From Saccharopolyspora hordei (GTDB lineage: Bacteria > Actinomycetota > Actinomycetes > Mycobacteriales > Pseudonocardiaceae), in contig NZ_JACCFJ010000001.1 of NCBI RefSeq assembly GCF_013410345.1, forward strand, positions 3,571,001 to 3,635,000: 64,000 nt of DNA, in the 5' to 3' direction. A program made the position numbers and the translations under genes. Positions 34,501 to 43,723 of the stretch are shown piece by piece. Positions within the stretch are counted from its first letter, which is position 1. Every line of letters begins with the position of its first letter. The notes below the pieces were generated by a model. That model searched no databases. It had not been told where the DNA came from and saw only the letters and a list, made by a program, of their open reading frames with translations.

Positions 34501-35253
34501 GTGGTCGCCGCGTTGCGCGCGGCCGGGTGCGTCTTCGCCGAGGACGAGGCCGCGCTGCTGCAGGAGGCCGCGGATGGTCCTGTGCGGCTGCGCGAGCTGG
34601 TGCGCCGCCGCGTCAGCGGGGAGCCGCTGGAGCAGGTGCTGGGCTGGGCGCGGTTCTGCGGCCTGCGGATCGCCGTGGCCCCCGGGGTGTTCGTGCCGCG
34701 GCGACGCACCGAGTTCCTCGCCGAGCAGGCGATCGCCGTGACCGCAGCGGGCGCGGTGGTGGTGGAGCTGTGCTGCGGGACCGGTGCGGTGAGTGCCGCG
34801 GTGCTGGAGCGCTGCCCCACCGCCGAGCTCTACGCCACCGACATCGACCCCGCCGCCGTGGCCTGTGCCGCGCAGAACCTGCCCGGTGCCGCCGCGGTGG
34901 TGCGCGGTGACCTGTACCAGGCGCTGCCTGCTGGGTTGCGGGGCCGGGTGCGGGTGCTGGTGGCCAACGCCCCCTACGTGCCCACCGGCGAGGTCGGCCT
35001 GATGCCGCCGGAGGCCCGCGTGCACGAACCCGCGGTGGCGCTGGACGGCGGTGCCGACGGCCTGGCCCTGCAGCGGCGCGTGGCCGCCGGCGCACCGCAG
35101 TGGCTGGCACCGGGCGGGACCGTGCTGATCGAGACCAGCCGCCACCAGGCACCGCACACCGCCACCCTGCTCACCTCCGCGGGACTGACCTCCCGCGTGC
35201 TGCGCTGCGAGGACCGTGACGCCACCGTCGTCGCCGGGACCGCACCCTCCTGA
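34501..35253 (+). CDS. PrmC/HemK-related protein N5-glutamine methyltransferase-like protein
   Basis: A 250-residue SAM-dependent methyltransferase of the PrmC-related family (TIGR03704). The SAM motif is VVELCCGTGAVSAAVL near residue 81, followed by YATDIDPAAVACAAQN, and the catalytic motif reads NAPYVPT in place of NPPY, which is normal in this subfamily. An N-terminal helical domain (VRRRVSGEPLEQVLGW) matches PrmC. Target protein unknown. The start at GTG 34501 lacks a Shine-Dalgarno; the frame is open upstream. Confidence 0.82.
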   Translation: MVAALRAAGCVFAEDEAALLQEAADGPVRLRELVRRRVSGEPLEQVLGWARFCGLRIAVAPGVFVPRRRTEFLAEQAIAVTAAGAVVVELCCGTGAVSAAVLERCPTAELYATDIDPAAVACAAQNLPGAAAVVRGDLYQALPAGLRGRVRVLVANAPYVPTGEVGLMPPEARVHEPAVALDGGADGLALQRRVAAGAPQWLAPGGTVLIETSRHQAPHTATLLTSAGLTSRVLRCEDRDATVVAGTAPS

Positions 35254-35498
35254 GTGGACCCGCACCGCCCAGGCGCGCCGTGGACGTGATCCCCACGGGG
35301 ATCGCGGGAGCCGGCAGTGCCGCGGTGAGGTCGATCTCGATCAGTTGGCCGCGGAAGCCCAGCCGGGCGCCGGCCTCCACGACGGTGACCTGGTGGCGTG
35401 TGCGGCTGCGGTGATGTTCCTGGTCGCCCGGCCGAGCATGCCCCGGCGACGCCACACGCACCCGGTTCCTCGATGCGCGGTGCCCCGTCCGGGCAGCC

Positions 35499-36644
35499 TC
35501 AGGTCGCCGGCCAGCCGGTGCGGGCGAGGACCTCGTCGACGACCTGGTCGACCGTGCGGGCGCTGGTGTCCACGCGCACGTCCCCGAGCTCGGCGCGCTC
35601 CAGCGCCTGGGCCTGCGCGGCGGCGTCCTCGGCGACGCGGTGCAGCTGCGCGGCCGCGAGACCGGGGAGCGGGTCGCCGGGTTGGGGCCAGCCCTCGCCC
35701 CGGCCGCGCAGCGTGATCCGGTGCGCCAGGTGCTCGGCGGTGGCGTGCAGGCGGCACACCGCGAACCGCGCCGCAGGGAGGGCCTGGGTGCAGGTGGTGA
35801 TGGCGGTGGTGTTCTCGGCGGGGCCGGTGATGACCAGGTGACGGGCTCCCGCGCCGTGGTAGGTGTCCCACAGCGCGGCGAGGTTGGCGGCCGTGAGCCG
35901 GTGACCGCCGCGGGGGTGGAAGGCGAGTTGGTCGAGGTCGACGTAGGCCGCGGTGCGCCCGGCCCGCAGGGTGCGCAGGTAGACCGCGAACCCGGTGGCC
36001 GACTTGCCGACCCCGGTCGGTCCGCACAGCCACAGCACCTCTCCCCCGGCACGGCTGGCGCGCTGCGGCGCCGCACCGCTGCCCGCAGGCACTTCTGCCT
36101 CTGCGGGCCAGTTCCCGCAGCGCTGCCGGACCAGGGCGGCGGTCTCCTCGACGGTGCGGCCGGTGGTGTCCACGCACACCCCGATGCCGCCGGCGTCGAG
36201 GGCGTCGGCTTCCCGCAGCACCTCGCGCACCTCGGCGCCCGCGCCCTGGCGGTGCCGGAACCGGCGGGTGAGCTCGGCGTGGTCGGCCCGCAACCGGCAC
36301 AGCAGCAGCCTCGCCCGCGGGAGGTCCTCGGCCGCCACGCCGCGCGCGGTGTCGACGACGCCGGAGACGAGCACGCACTGCGCCCCGGCCGCCCGGAAGT
36401 GGGCCACCACCGCACGCAGGTTCGCGGTCTTCACCCGGTGCCGTCCCGCATCGCCGGCGGGTTCGGGGTAGCAGATGCCGAGCTGGTCGAGGTCGACGTA
36501 GGCGCTGCCGATCCCGGCCTGGGTGAGCTGGGTGTGCAGCTGCCAGGCGACGGCGGTCTTGCCGACGCCGGGTGGGCCGCACACCCACAGCACCGGGATC
36601 GCTCGCTCGTCGGTCTCCGGGGTGGTGGGCACGAGCGAGATCAT
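35499..36644 (-). CDS. Tandemly duplicated P-loop NTPase
   Basis: A 381-residue protein made of two similar kinase-like halves. Each half has a P-loop (WVCGPPGVGKTAVAW near residue 20; WLCGPTGVGKSATGF near residue 205), then YVDLDQL, a TANLRAV-type helix, and a later VDTTGRTVEET / VDTSARTVDQV strand. The halves look like adenylyl-sulfate-kinase or shikimate-kinase-like small NTPases, but no lid or substrate motif fixes the function. ATG 36644 is chosen; upstream codons are not conserved. Possibly a self-dimer in one chain. Confidence 0.75.
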   Translation of the reverse strand: MISLVPTTPETDERAIPVLWVCGPPGVGKTAVAWQLHTQLTQAGIGSAYVDLDQLGICYPEPAGDAGRHRVKTANLRAVVAHFRAAGAQCVLVSGVVDTARGVAAEDLPRARLLLCRLRADHAELTRRFRHRQGAGAEVREVLREADALDAGGIGVCVDTTGRTVEETAALVRQRCGNWPAEAEVPAGSGAAPQRASRAGGEVLWLCGPTGVGKSATGFAVYLRTLRAGRTAAYVDLDQLAFHPRGGHRLTAANLAALWDTYHGAGARHLVITGPAENTTAITTCTQALPAARFAVCRLHATAEHLAHRITLRGRGEGWPQPGDPLPGLAAAQLHRVAEDAAAQAQALERAELGDVRVDTSARTVDQVVDEVLARTGWPAT

Positions 36645-36729
36645 GACCCGCACCCCGCGCCAGGGCGAACGCATTTCCCGGCGGAGCCGGGGGTGCCCGG
36701 CACCCGCCGGACACCCCCGGCGACCGGGC

Positions 36730-37257
36730 TCAGCCGAGTGCGGTGCGGTGCTTGTCCGCCAGCTGGGTGTAGTGCTCGGCGGACAGCTGCAGCGCCTTCT
36801 GCTCGTCGGCGGTCAGCTCACGCCGCACCTTGGCGGGGGTGCCTGCGACCATCGACCCGGGCGGCACCTCGGTGCCCTCCAGCACCACCGCGCCCGCGGC
36901 CACCAGCGACCCGGCGCCGATGCGCGCACCGTTGAGCACCACCGCCCCCATGCCGATCAAGCAGCCCTCCTCCACGGTGCAGCCGTGCAGGACCGCCTTG
37001 TGGCCGACGGTGACCCCGGCGGCGATGTGCGCGGGGAAACCGGGGTCGGCGTGCACGACGCAGCCGTCCTGGATGTTGCTGGCCTCCCCGACGCTGATGT
37101 CCTCCTGGTCGCCGCGCAGCACCGCGTTGTACCAGACGCTGGCGCGGGCGCCCAGGCGCACGCGCCCGATCAGCGCCGCGCCCGGGGCCACGAACGCCTC
37201 CGGCGGGATCTGCGGGCTGATGCCGTCGACGGTCAGGGTGGTGGGGCCTGCGCTCAC
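36730..37257 (-). CDS. Gamma-carbonic-anhydrase-like hexapeptide-repeat protein
   Basis: A 175-residue left-handed beta-helix protein of the gamma-carbonic anhydrase/PaaY group. Hexapeptide turns fill the chain (VAPGAALIGRVRLG, ARASVWYNAVLRGD, NIQDGCVVHADPG). Zinc-type His residues appear in VVHADPG, TVGHKAVLHGC. A C-terminal helix closes the trimer. PaaY homologues hydrolyse dead-end acyl-CoAs, which would fit the neighbouring CoA-transferase. Its GTG overlaps the stop of the GntR gene (GTGA), so it is co-expressed with the regulator. Confidence 0.85.
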   Translation of the reverse strand: MSAGPTTLTVDGISPQIPPEAFVAPGAALIGRVRLGARASVWYNAVLRGDQEDISVGEASNIQDGCVVHADPGFPAHIAAGVTVGHKAVLHGCTVEEGCLIGMGAVVLNGARIGAGSLVAAGAVVLEGTEVPPGSMVAGTPAKVRRELTADEQKALQLSAEHYTQLADKHRTALG

Positions 37258-38012
37258 TGGTCCTCCTGTGCTTGACGTTGCTGCCGCAGCCACTGCAGCG
37301 CTTCCTCGGTGTGTCCGTCCACCTTGGTCTCGATGCCGTCGAGGAAGGTGCGGTCCCCGTGCACGGCGAGCTCGGCCAGCACCGCCTCGGGGTCACCGGC
37401 CTCGATGGTCTCCAACAGCCGCCGGTGCCGCGCGACGTCCTCGATCAGGCTCTCCCCGTCCTGGCGGGCCTTGCGGTTGAGCGCCATGGACAGCATCAGC
37501 TGCAGCTGCAGCGACCGGTAGGCCTCCTCCAGCCGCTGGTGCCCGGACAGGCCGACCACCGCGAGGTGGAAGGCGAACGAGCACTCCAGGAACTCGGGCT
37601 GGTCCCCGGCGTCGGCGGCCTCGCTCATCCGCTGCAGGGCCTGCCGGCACCGCCGCAGCCGTGACTGCTCCCGCACCGGCACACCCAGCCGCACGGCCAG
37701 CCGTTCGAACTCCGCGCGCAGCGTGCAGATCTCGTAGATGTCGTGCAGCGTCAGCGGGGTGACGATCACGCCCTTGCGGGGCACCTGCCGCACCAGGCCC
37801 TCGCGTTCGAGCACCCGCAGCGCCTCGCGCAACGGCGGGCGGCTGATGCCCAGTTCGCGGGTCAGCCGGTTCTCCACGATGCGCTGCCCGCACAGCAGCT
37901 CCCCGCCGACGATCATGCGGCGCAGGGTCGCCGCGGCCAACTCCACCAGGCTCGGTGGGCCGACGATGCTGGGCGCGCGCACCGCCGGGCTGTCTTCAAC
38001 GGATCCGGTCAC
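37254..38012 (-). CDS. GntR-family regulator (FCD domain)
   Basis: A 252-residue regulator. The N-terminal winged helix (RIVENRLTRELGISRPPLRE, ALRVLEREGLVRQ) is followed by an FCD sensor (YEICTLRAEFERLAVRLGV, CSFAFHLAVVGLSGHQ, ARHRRLLETIEAGD), which in relatives binds organic acids through metal. GTG 38012 has GGAGAG upstream. It is divergent from the CoA-transferase/transporter operon, with a candidate operator at 38129-38138, and probably controls that operon. Confidence 0.88.
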   Translation of the reverse strand: MTGSVEDSPAVRAPSIVGPPSLVELAAATLRRMIVGGELLCGQRIVENRLTRELGISRPPLREALRVLEREGLVRQVPRKGVIVTPLTLHDIYEICTLRAEFERLAVRLGVPVREQSRLRRCRQALQRMSEAADAGDQPEFLECSFAFHLAVVGLSGHQRLEEAYRSLQLQLMLSMALNRKARQDGESLIEDVARHRRLLETIEAGDPEAVLAELAVHGDRTFLDGIETKVDGHTEEALQWLRQQRQAQEDQ

Positions 38013-38128
38013 GACCGGCAGTCTCTCCTTCCGGTGCCGGGCGGCGGGGCGGGTTCGCGATTCCCGCCAGGCGGCTGGTCCACCCGGAGCAACCTCACCG
38101 ACCAAGCTTGTCAGCTCCGATCAGACTG

Positions 38129-38138
38129 CTGTAGACAA
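38129..38138. promoter_or_regulatory. Candidate GntR (FCD) operator
   Basis: CTGTAGACAA fits the TTGTNNACAA dyad that FCD-type GntR proteins bind, and lies midway between the divergent GntR and CoA-transferase genes. It is only one imperfect copy. Confidence 0.4.
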
Positions 38139-38198
38139 AATTCAGGTGATGCCGATCACGGTACCCGGTTCCTCCCTCCGGACCCCCTGGAGCCGCGC

Positions 38199-39416
38199 AT
38201 GACGACCACCCCCGCAACCGGCCCGCTCCCACTGCACGGGGTGCGCGTGCTGGAGATCGGCGCGTTCATGGCCGCGCCGTTCGCCACGATGCAACTGGCC
38301 GACCTCGGCGCCGACGTCATCAAGGTCGAGAACCCGGCCGGTGGCGACCCGGTGCGCCAGACCGGGCCGTTCCTGTCCGGCCACAGCTCCCCGTTCCTGC
38401 GGTTGAACCGCAACAAGCGGTCGCTGGCGGTGGACCTCAAGACCGACGAGGGTCGCGACCTGCTGCACCGGCTGCTCGACGACACCGACGTGCTGGTGGA
38501 GAACCTGCGGCCCGGCGCGCTGGCCGCCCTCGGCTTCGGCCACGACGCGGTGCGCGCCCGCAACCCGCGCCTGGTCTACGTCTCGGCCTCCGGGTGGGGC
38601 CAGGACGGGCCACTGGCCGACCAGCCCGGCCTGGACATCATGGCCCAGGCCCGCGCCGGGCTGATGAGCATCACCGGCCACCCCGGCGGGCCCCCCACCA
38701 AGGTCGGGGTGCCGATGTGCGACCTGGTGTGCGGCCTGTACGCCGCGCTGGGCGCGGTGGCGGCGCTGCGCGCCCGCGAGCACACCGGGCAGGGCCAGTA
38801 CCTCGACGTCAGCCTGCTGGAGTCCGGGGTGTCGTTCGCGGTGTGGGAGGCAGGCACCTACTTCGCCACCGGCGAGGTGGGGCGCGCACACGGGTCGGCG
38901 CACCAGAACAGCGCCCCCTACCAGGCGCTGCGCAGCAAGGACGGGTGGGTGACGGTCGGGGCCACCACCACCAAGACGTGGCCGGCGTTCTGCCACGCCC
39001 TGCAGCTGACCGAGCTGCTCGACGACGAGCGCTACCGCACCTCCTACGACCGCTACCAGCACCGCGACAGCCTCATCCCCGCCATCGAAGAGGCCACCAC
39101 GCGCCGCACCACCGCCGAGATCGTCGACGCGCTCACCACCGCTGGGGTGCCGTGCGCGCCGATCGCCACCACCGACGAGGTGTTCACCAGCGACCACCTG
39201 CTGCAGCGGGACTTCTTCTGGGACGCCCCGCACCCCGAGCTCGGTGACGTGCGCCAGATCGGCTCCCCGATGCGGCTGTCGGACACCCCGCCCCGCCGGG
39301 ACTCGGCCGGCCCGGGGCTGGGCGCCCACACCCGCGAGGTGCTCACCGAAGCGGGCCTGGACGCCGACGAGGTGACGCGACTGCGCGACCGCGGGGTCAT
39401 CGCCACCGGCGACTGA
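38199..39416 (+). CDS. CaiB/BaiF CoA-transferase (family III)
   Basis: A 405-residue CoA-transferase that moves CoA between carboxylic acids. Features are LEIGAFMAAPFATMQLADLGADVIKVE at the N-terminus, the catalytic Asp region QPGLDIMAQARAGLMSITG, and VSLLESGVSFAVWEAG. It heads an operon with a tripartite tricarboxylate transporter and an enoyl-CoA hydratase, so it probably activates the imported acid. ATG 38199 has CTGGAG upstream. The acid is unknown. Confidence 0.9.
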   Translation: MTTTPATGPLPLHGVRVLEIGAFMAAPFATMQLADLGADVIKVENPAGGDPVRQTGPFLSGHSSPFLRLNRNKRSLAVDLKTDEGRDLLHRLLDDTDVLVENLRPGALAALGFGHDAVRARNPRLVYVSASGWGQDGPLADQPGLDIMAQARAGLMSITGHPGGPPTKVGVPMCDLVCGLYAALGAVAALRAREHTGQGQYLDVSLLESGVSFAVWEAGTYFATGEVGRAHGSAHQNSAPYQALRSKDGWVTVGATTTKTWPAFCHALQLTELLDDERYRTSYDRYQHRDSLIPAIEEATTRRTTAEIVDALTTAGVPCAPIATTDEVFTSDHLLQRDFFWDAPHPELGDVRQIGSPMRLSDTPPRRDSAGPGLGAHTREVLTEAGLDADEVTRLRDRGVIATGD

Positions 39417-39465
39417 CGCACCCCACCCCTCTCCCCTTTCCGCGACGCGAGCTCGAGGAGGAGCG

Positions 39466-40443
39466 ATGCGCGCGATCTCCCGCGGCCGCCGGGTGCTGGC
39501 CGCTGTGAGCACCGTGGTGCTGCTGGGCGGGTGCGCGCTCGGCAGCGCCGGGGAAGACCAGGCCGGTGCGCCGCGCCCGCAGGGGGCGGTGACGATGGTG
39601 GTGCCCTTCGCCGCCGGCGGCGGCAGCGACATCTCCGGGCGCGCCACCGCCGACGGGCTGGTGTCGGTGCGGCCCGAGCTGCGCATCGACGTCGTCAACC
39701 GGGAGGGCGGGCAGGGCGCGGTCGGCTACTCCTACCTGCTGGCCAAGGCCGGGTCACCGAACTTCCTGCTGGCCACCGAGACCTCGCTGCTGGCGTTGCC
39801 GCTGAGCGTGGACGTGGCGTTCTCCCACCGCGACTTCACCCCGATCGTCAAGCTCGGCGAGGACCACACGCTGCTCGTCGCACGACCGGACTCTCCGATC
39901 ACCAGCTGCGCCGACGCGGTCACCCACAGCCGGCAGCGGCGGGTGCTGGCCGGGGTCTCCGGGGCGGTGGGACCGGACGCGGTGGTGTTCGACCAGCTCG
40001 AACGACTCGCCGGAGCCGACGTCGACGTCGTGCCCTACGAAGGCGGCGGCGAGACGATGGCCGCGGTGCTGGGCGGGCAGGTCGAGCTGGCCTCGCTCAA
40101 CCCCAGCGAAGTCATCGGCCAGCTGCGCGCCGGCAGCCTCAAGGCGCTGTGCGTGTTCGCCGACCAGCGCTACGACCACCCGCAGCTGGCGCACATCCCG
40201 ACCTCCCGGGAACAGGGGGTGCCGGTGGCCTTCGCCCAGTTCCGCGGCGTGATCGCCCCCGGTGGGCTCTCGCCGCAGGCCACCCAGTACTGGATCGACG
40301 CCGCCCGCGACTTCACCGCCTCCCCCGCCTACCGCGACTACGTCACCTCCGAGTTCCTGCAACCACGGGTGGCCTTCGGCGCGGACTTCGCCGCCTACCT
40401 CGCCGACAGCGAACGTGCCCTGGCCGAGGTGGTGCGGCGATGA
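39466..40443 (+). CDS. Tripartite tricarboxylate transporter substrate-binding lipoprotein (TctC/Bug)
   Basis: A 325-residue extracytoplasmic solute receptor anchored by lipid. The lipobox is LLGGCALG with the modified Cys near residue 24. The Bug-type start reads TMVVPFAAGGGSDISGRA, followed by VVNREGGQGAVGYSYL and a C-terminal TREQ-like stretch (HIPTSREQGVPVAF). It binds an organic acid for the TctB/TctA membrane pair. The next gene overlaps by ATGA. Confidence 0.92.
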   Translation: MRAISRGRRVLAAVSTVVLLGGCALGSAGEDQAGAPRPQGAVTMVVPFAAGGGSDISGRATADGLVSVRPELRIDVVNREGGQGAVGYSYLLAKAGSPNFLLATETSLLALPLSVDVAFSHRDFTPIVKLGEDHTLLVARPDSPITSCADAVTHSRQRRVLAGVSGAVGPDAVVFDQLERLAGADVDVVPYEGGGETMAAVLGGQVELASLNPSEVIGQLRAGSLKALCVFADQRYDHPQLAHIPTSREQGVPVAFAQFRGVIAPGGLSPQATQYWIDAARDFTASPAYRDYVTSEFLQPRVAFGADFAAYLADSERALAEVVRR

Positions 40444-40922
40444 GCGACCACCGCGCGCACGTGCTGCTGTTCAGCGCCCTGGCGCTGATCGGCGCAGGCT
40501 TCGCCGTCACCGCCGTCGGCTACGGGGTGCTGCTGCCCGGCTCGCGCATCGGCCCGGGGTTCCTGCCGCTGGTGGCCGGGGGGCTGCTGACGGTGTTGTC
40601 CCTGGCGCTGCTGCGCCAGCACCTGCGCACGCCACCAGCGGCCCCTCCTGAGCCCGGGGTCGACGACGCCGGACGCACCCCGCAGCAGCGGGCGCAGATC
40701 CTGCGGCGGGTGTTCGTGCTGCTGCCGGTCGCGGTCGCGCTCGTGCCGCTGCTGGGCATGGTGGTCGCCTTCGGGCTGCTGGTGCTGGTGATCTCCACCT
40801 GGCTGGAGCACCGCCGCCTGCTGCCCGCGCTGCTGCTGTCCGCCACCGCCTCGGTGGTGATGCACGCCGTCTTCGCCGGGGTGCTGCAGGTGCCGCTGCC
40901 CACCGGCGTGTTCGGGTTCTAG
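40440..40922 (+). CDS. Tripartite tricarboxylate transporter small membrane protein (TctB)
   Basis: A 160-residue membrane protein with four predicted hydrophobic helices (LLFSALALIGAGFAVTAVGY; GFLPLVAGGLLTVLSLALL; VFVLLPVAVALVPLLGMVV; AFGLLVLVISTWL) and a final segment. It is the small subunit that partners TctA. Its ATG overlaps the TctC stop. Confidence 0.88.
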   Translation: MSDHRAHVLLFSALALIGAGFAVTAVGYGVLLPGSRIGPGFLPLVAGGLLTVLSLALLRQHLRTPPAAPPEPGVDDAGRTPQQRAQILRRVFVLLPVAVALVPLLGMVVAFGLLVLVISTWLEHRRLLPALLLSATASVVMHAVFAGVLQVPLPTGVFGF

Positions 40923-40937
40923 GGAGGTGCGTGGCTC

Positions 40938-42437
40938 GTGCTGGACAACCTGCTGCTGGGCGCCTCCACCGCGCTGACCCCGGTGAACCTGCTGTGGTGC
41001 TTCGTCGGGGTGCTGCTGGGCACCGTGATCGGGCTGCTGCCCGGACTGGGCTCCAGCACCGGCGTGGCGGTGCTCATCCCGCTGACGCTGACCGTCGAAC
41101 CGGTCACCGCGCTGATCATGCTCGCCGGCATCTACTACGGCTCCCAGTACGGCGGCACGATCACCTCCGTGCTGCTGTCCACCCCCGGCGAGGCCGCCAG
41201 CGTCGTCACCACCCTCGACGGCTACCAGATGGCCCGCCAGGGACGCGCCGGCGCGGCCCTGGCCATCGCCGCCATCGGCTCCTTCGTCGCCGCGATCGCC
41301 TCGCTGGTCCTGCTGGCCGCCGTGGCACCACCCCTGGCGTCGGTGGCCCTGCAGTTCGGGCCGCCGGAGAACCTCGCGGTCATGGTGCTGGCGCTGGTGA
41401 CCATGGTCGTGCTCACCACCGGCTCCACGCTGCGCGCCGCGGCGATGGCCTGCGCCGGGGTGCTGCTGGCCTGCGTGGGCATCGACTTCGGCACCGGACA
41501 GGCCCGCTACACCTTCGGCAGCGTCGAACTGCTCTCCGGCGTTCCCTACGTCGAAGTGGTCATCGGCCTGTTCGCCGTCGGCGAGGTGCTGCACCAGATC
41601 CGCCTCGGCGCCGCCACCCCCATCCGCGCCCGCTTCCGCGACCTGGTCATCCGCCGCCGCGACATCCGCGACTCCGCCGGGGCCATCGCCCGCGGCAGCG
41701 CCGTCGGCTTCGGCCTGGGCATCCTGCCCGGCGCCGGATCCACCCTCGCCTCCTTCCTGGCCTACGGCGTGGAACGCCGCGTCTCCCGCAACGCCGCCCA
41801 GTTCGGGCACGGCGCCATCCAAGGCGTGGCCGCACCGGAGAGCGCCAACAACGCCGCGGCCAACGCCAACTTCATCCCCACCCTCACCCTCGGCATCCCC
41901 GGCGGCGCCACCACCGCCGTGCTGCTGGGCGCGCTGACCATCTACGGCATCCAACCCGGCCCGCTGCTGTTCGACGAACAACCCGAACTCGTGTGGGGCC
42001 TGCTGGTGTCGTTCTTCATCGGCAACGTCGTCCTGCTGGTGCTCAACCTGCCGCTGGCGCCGGTGTTCGCCCAACTGCTGCGCATCCCCTACGGCTACCT
42101 CTACCCCCTGATCCTGTTCACCAGCTTCGTCGGCGCCTACGCCATCGACAACGACCTCTTCAGCGTCTGGCTGGTGCTGGTCTTCGGCGTCCTCGGCTAC
42201 GGCATGAAGCGCTTCGACCTGCCGATGGCGCCGCTGGTGGTCGGCATCGTCATCGGCGGGCTGTTCGAGAAAGCGCTCGTGCAGTCCTCGGCCCTGCTGG
42301 ACGGCAACCTGTGGCTGCTGGCCACCCACCCCATCGCAGCGAGCATCCTCGCCGCAGCACTGCTGCTGCTCGCCGGCCCCGCACTCACCCGGCGCCTGCG
42401 CCGACGCACCACCCCGGAGGGAACGCATGTCCGATGA
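40938..42437 (+). CDS. Tripartite tricarboxylate transporter large permease (TctA)
   Basis: A 499-residue permease with about 11-12 membrane helices. The family signature GLLPGLGSSTGVAVLIP and a second inverted one, LGILPGAGSTLASFLAYG, are present, along with GVAAPESANNAAANANFIP and LTLGIPGGATTAVLLGAL. It transports an organic acid with Na+ or H+. It begins 15 bases after TctB and ends 11 bases inside the enoyl-CoA hydratase gene. Confidence 0.94.
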   Translation: MLDNLLLGASTALTPVNLLWCFVGVLLGTVIGLLPGLGSSTGVAVLIPLTLTVEPVTALIMLAGIYYGSQYGGTITSVLLSTPGEAASVVTTLDGYQMARQGRAGAALAIAAIGSFVAAIASLVLLAAVAPPLASVALQFGPPENLAVMVLALVTMVVLTTGSTLRAAAMACAGVLLACVGIDFGTGQARYTFGSVELLSGVPYVEVVIGLFAVGEVLHQIRLGAATPIRARFRDLVIRRRDIRDSAGAIARGSAVGFGLGILPGAGSTLASFLAYGVERRVSRNAAQFGHGAIQGVAAPESANNAAANANFIPTLTLGIPGGATTAVLLGALTIYGIQPGPLLFDEQPELVWGLLVSFFIGNVVLLVLNLPLAPVFAQLLRIPYGYLYPLILFTSFVGAYAIDNDLFSVWLVLVFGVLGYGMKRFDLPMAPLVVGIVIGGLFEKALVQSSALLDGNLWLLATHPIAASILAAALLLLAGPALTRRLRRRTTPEGTHVR

Positions 42438-43200
42438 GCTGATCACCACCCGCGACGGCGCCGTGCTGCAGGTGGTGTTCAACCGCCCCGCACAGCGCAA
42501 CGCCATGACCTGGCAGATGTACGACGGGCTGGTGGCCGCCTGCCGCACCGCCGACGCTGACCCCGACATCCGCGTGCTGGTGCTGCGCGGCGCCGGTGAC
42601 GAGGCGTTCGTGGCCGGCACCGACATCACCCAGTTCACCGAGTTCACCAGCGGCGAGGACGGCGTGGCCTACGAGCGGCGCATGGAAGAGGTCCTCACCG
42701 AGCTCGAATCGGTGAAGGTGCCCACCATCGCCGCGATCTCCGGCTACTGCGTGGGCGCTGGCCTGGCGCTGGCGGCCGTGTGCGACCTGCGCGTGTCCAC
42801 CACGACCGGCCGCTTCGGGGTGCCGGTGGCCCGCACGCTGGGCAACTGCCTGGCCATGAACACCTACTCGCTGCTGGTGTTCCACCTCGGCCCGGCCCGC
42901 GCCAAGGACATGCTGCTGCGCGCCCGCCTGTTCGACGCCAGCGAAGCGCACGCCGCCGGGTTCGTCACCGAACTCTGCCCACCCGACCAGCTCGACGCCA
43001 CCGTGGCGGAGATGGCCGCGCGAGTGGCCCAGCACGCCCCGCTGACCATGTGGGCGGCCAAGGAAGCGGTGCGGCGACTGCGGCTGGCCGGCCTGCCCGA
43101 CGGCGACGACCTGGTGCGCACCGTGTTCGGCAGCGAGGACTTCCGGCACGGGGTGCGGGCCTTCCTGGACAAGACCCCGCGCCGCTGGCAGGGCCGCTGA
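42427..43200 (+). CDS. Enoyl-CoA hydratase/isomerase family protein
   Basis: A 257-residue crotonase. It has NRPAQRNAMTWQMYDGL, the oxyanion-hole stretch GTDITQF (residue about 60-66), and VPTIAAISGYCVGAGLALAAVCD. The Glu positions of standard hydratases (GNCLAMNTYS region) differ, so it may be a specialised hydratase, lyase or isomerase. It overlaps the transporter gene by 11 bases, placing it in the same operon as CoA-transferase. Confidence 0.9.
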   Translation: MSDELITTRDGAVLQVVFNRPAQRNAMTWQMYDGLVAACRTADADPDIRVLVLRGAGDEAFVAGTDITQFTEFTSGEDGVAYERRMEEVLTELESVKVPTIAAISGYCVGAGLALAAVCDLRVSTTTGRFGVPVARTLGNCLAMNTYSLLVFHLGPARAKDMLLRARLFDASEAHAAGFVTELCPPDQLDATVAEMAARVAQHAPLTMWAAKEAVRRLRLAGLPDGDDLVRTVFGSEDFRHGVRAFLDKTPRRWQGR

Positions 43201-43258
43201 ACCCACCCGGCCAGGGGGAGAGCATGTGCACCGCGCCGTGGAGGGCGGACCCGTCAGG

Positions 43259-43723
43259 TCAGCGACCGTTCCAGGTCAGGAACCGGTAGTGCAGCCCGGT
43301 CGAGGACTCCCGCCACGGACCCACCTCATCCGGCTCCCGCCCCACCTCCGGCGCGTAGGTGTCCCCCTCGAACACCTCCCGGATCTCGGTGACCACCACC
43401 CGCTCGGCCAGCGGCAACGCCGCCCGGTACACCGCGGCACCACCGATCACCCACACGTCCCCGGACGCCGCAGCCAACGCCCGCCCCAGGTCGCCGAAGG
43501 TCTCCGCCCCCTCCTGCGGGGTGCGGGAGAGCACCAGGTTGCGCCGTCCCGGCAGCGGCCGGAACCGCGGCGGCAGCGACTCCCACGTCCGCCGCCCCAT
43601 GAGCACCGTGGCGCCCGCCGTCACCTCCCGGAAGTGCTTGAGGTCCTCCGGCAGGTGCCACGGCATCGTCCCGTCCCGGCCGATCACGCCGTTGACCGAC
43701 TGCGCCCAGACCAGCCCGATCAC
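43259..43723 (-). CDS. folA: Dihydrofolate reductase
   Basis: A 154-residue NADPH-dependent enzyme regenerating tetrahydrofolate. It has [19 protein letters not shown] (substrate Asp in the LPEDL part), [20 protein letters not shown] and [11 protein letters not shown]. Its GTG overlaps the thyA stop (GTGA), the usual thyA-folA pair that recycles the dihydrofolate made by ThyA. Confidence 0.96.
   Translation of the reverse strand: MIGLVWAQSVNGVIGRDGTMPWHLPEDLKHFREVTAGATVLMGRRTWESLPPRFRPLPGRRNLVLSRTPQEGAETFGDLGRALAAASGDVWVIGGAAVYRAALPLAERVVVTEIREVFEGDTYAPEVGREPDEVGPWRESSTGLHYRFLTWNGR

Noticed and set aside
40395..42647. A minus-strand 750-codon frame opposite the TTT genes
   Set aside because: Low-complexity Gln/His/Asp/Gly translation antisense to clear TctB and TctA genes.
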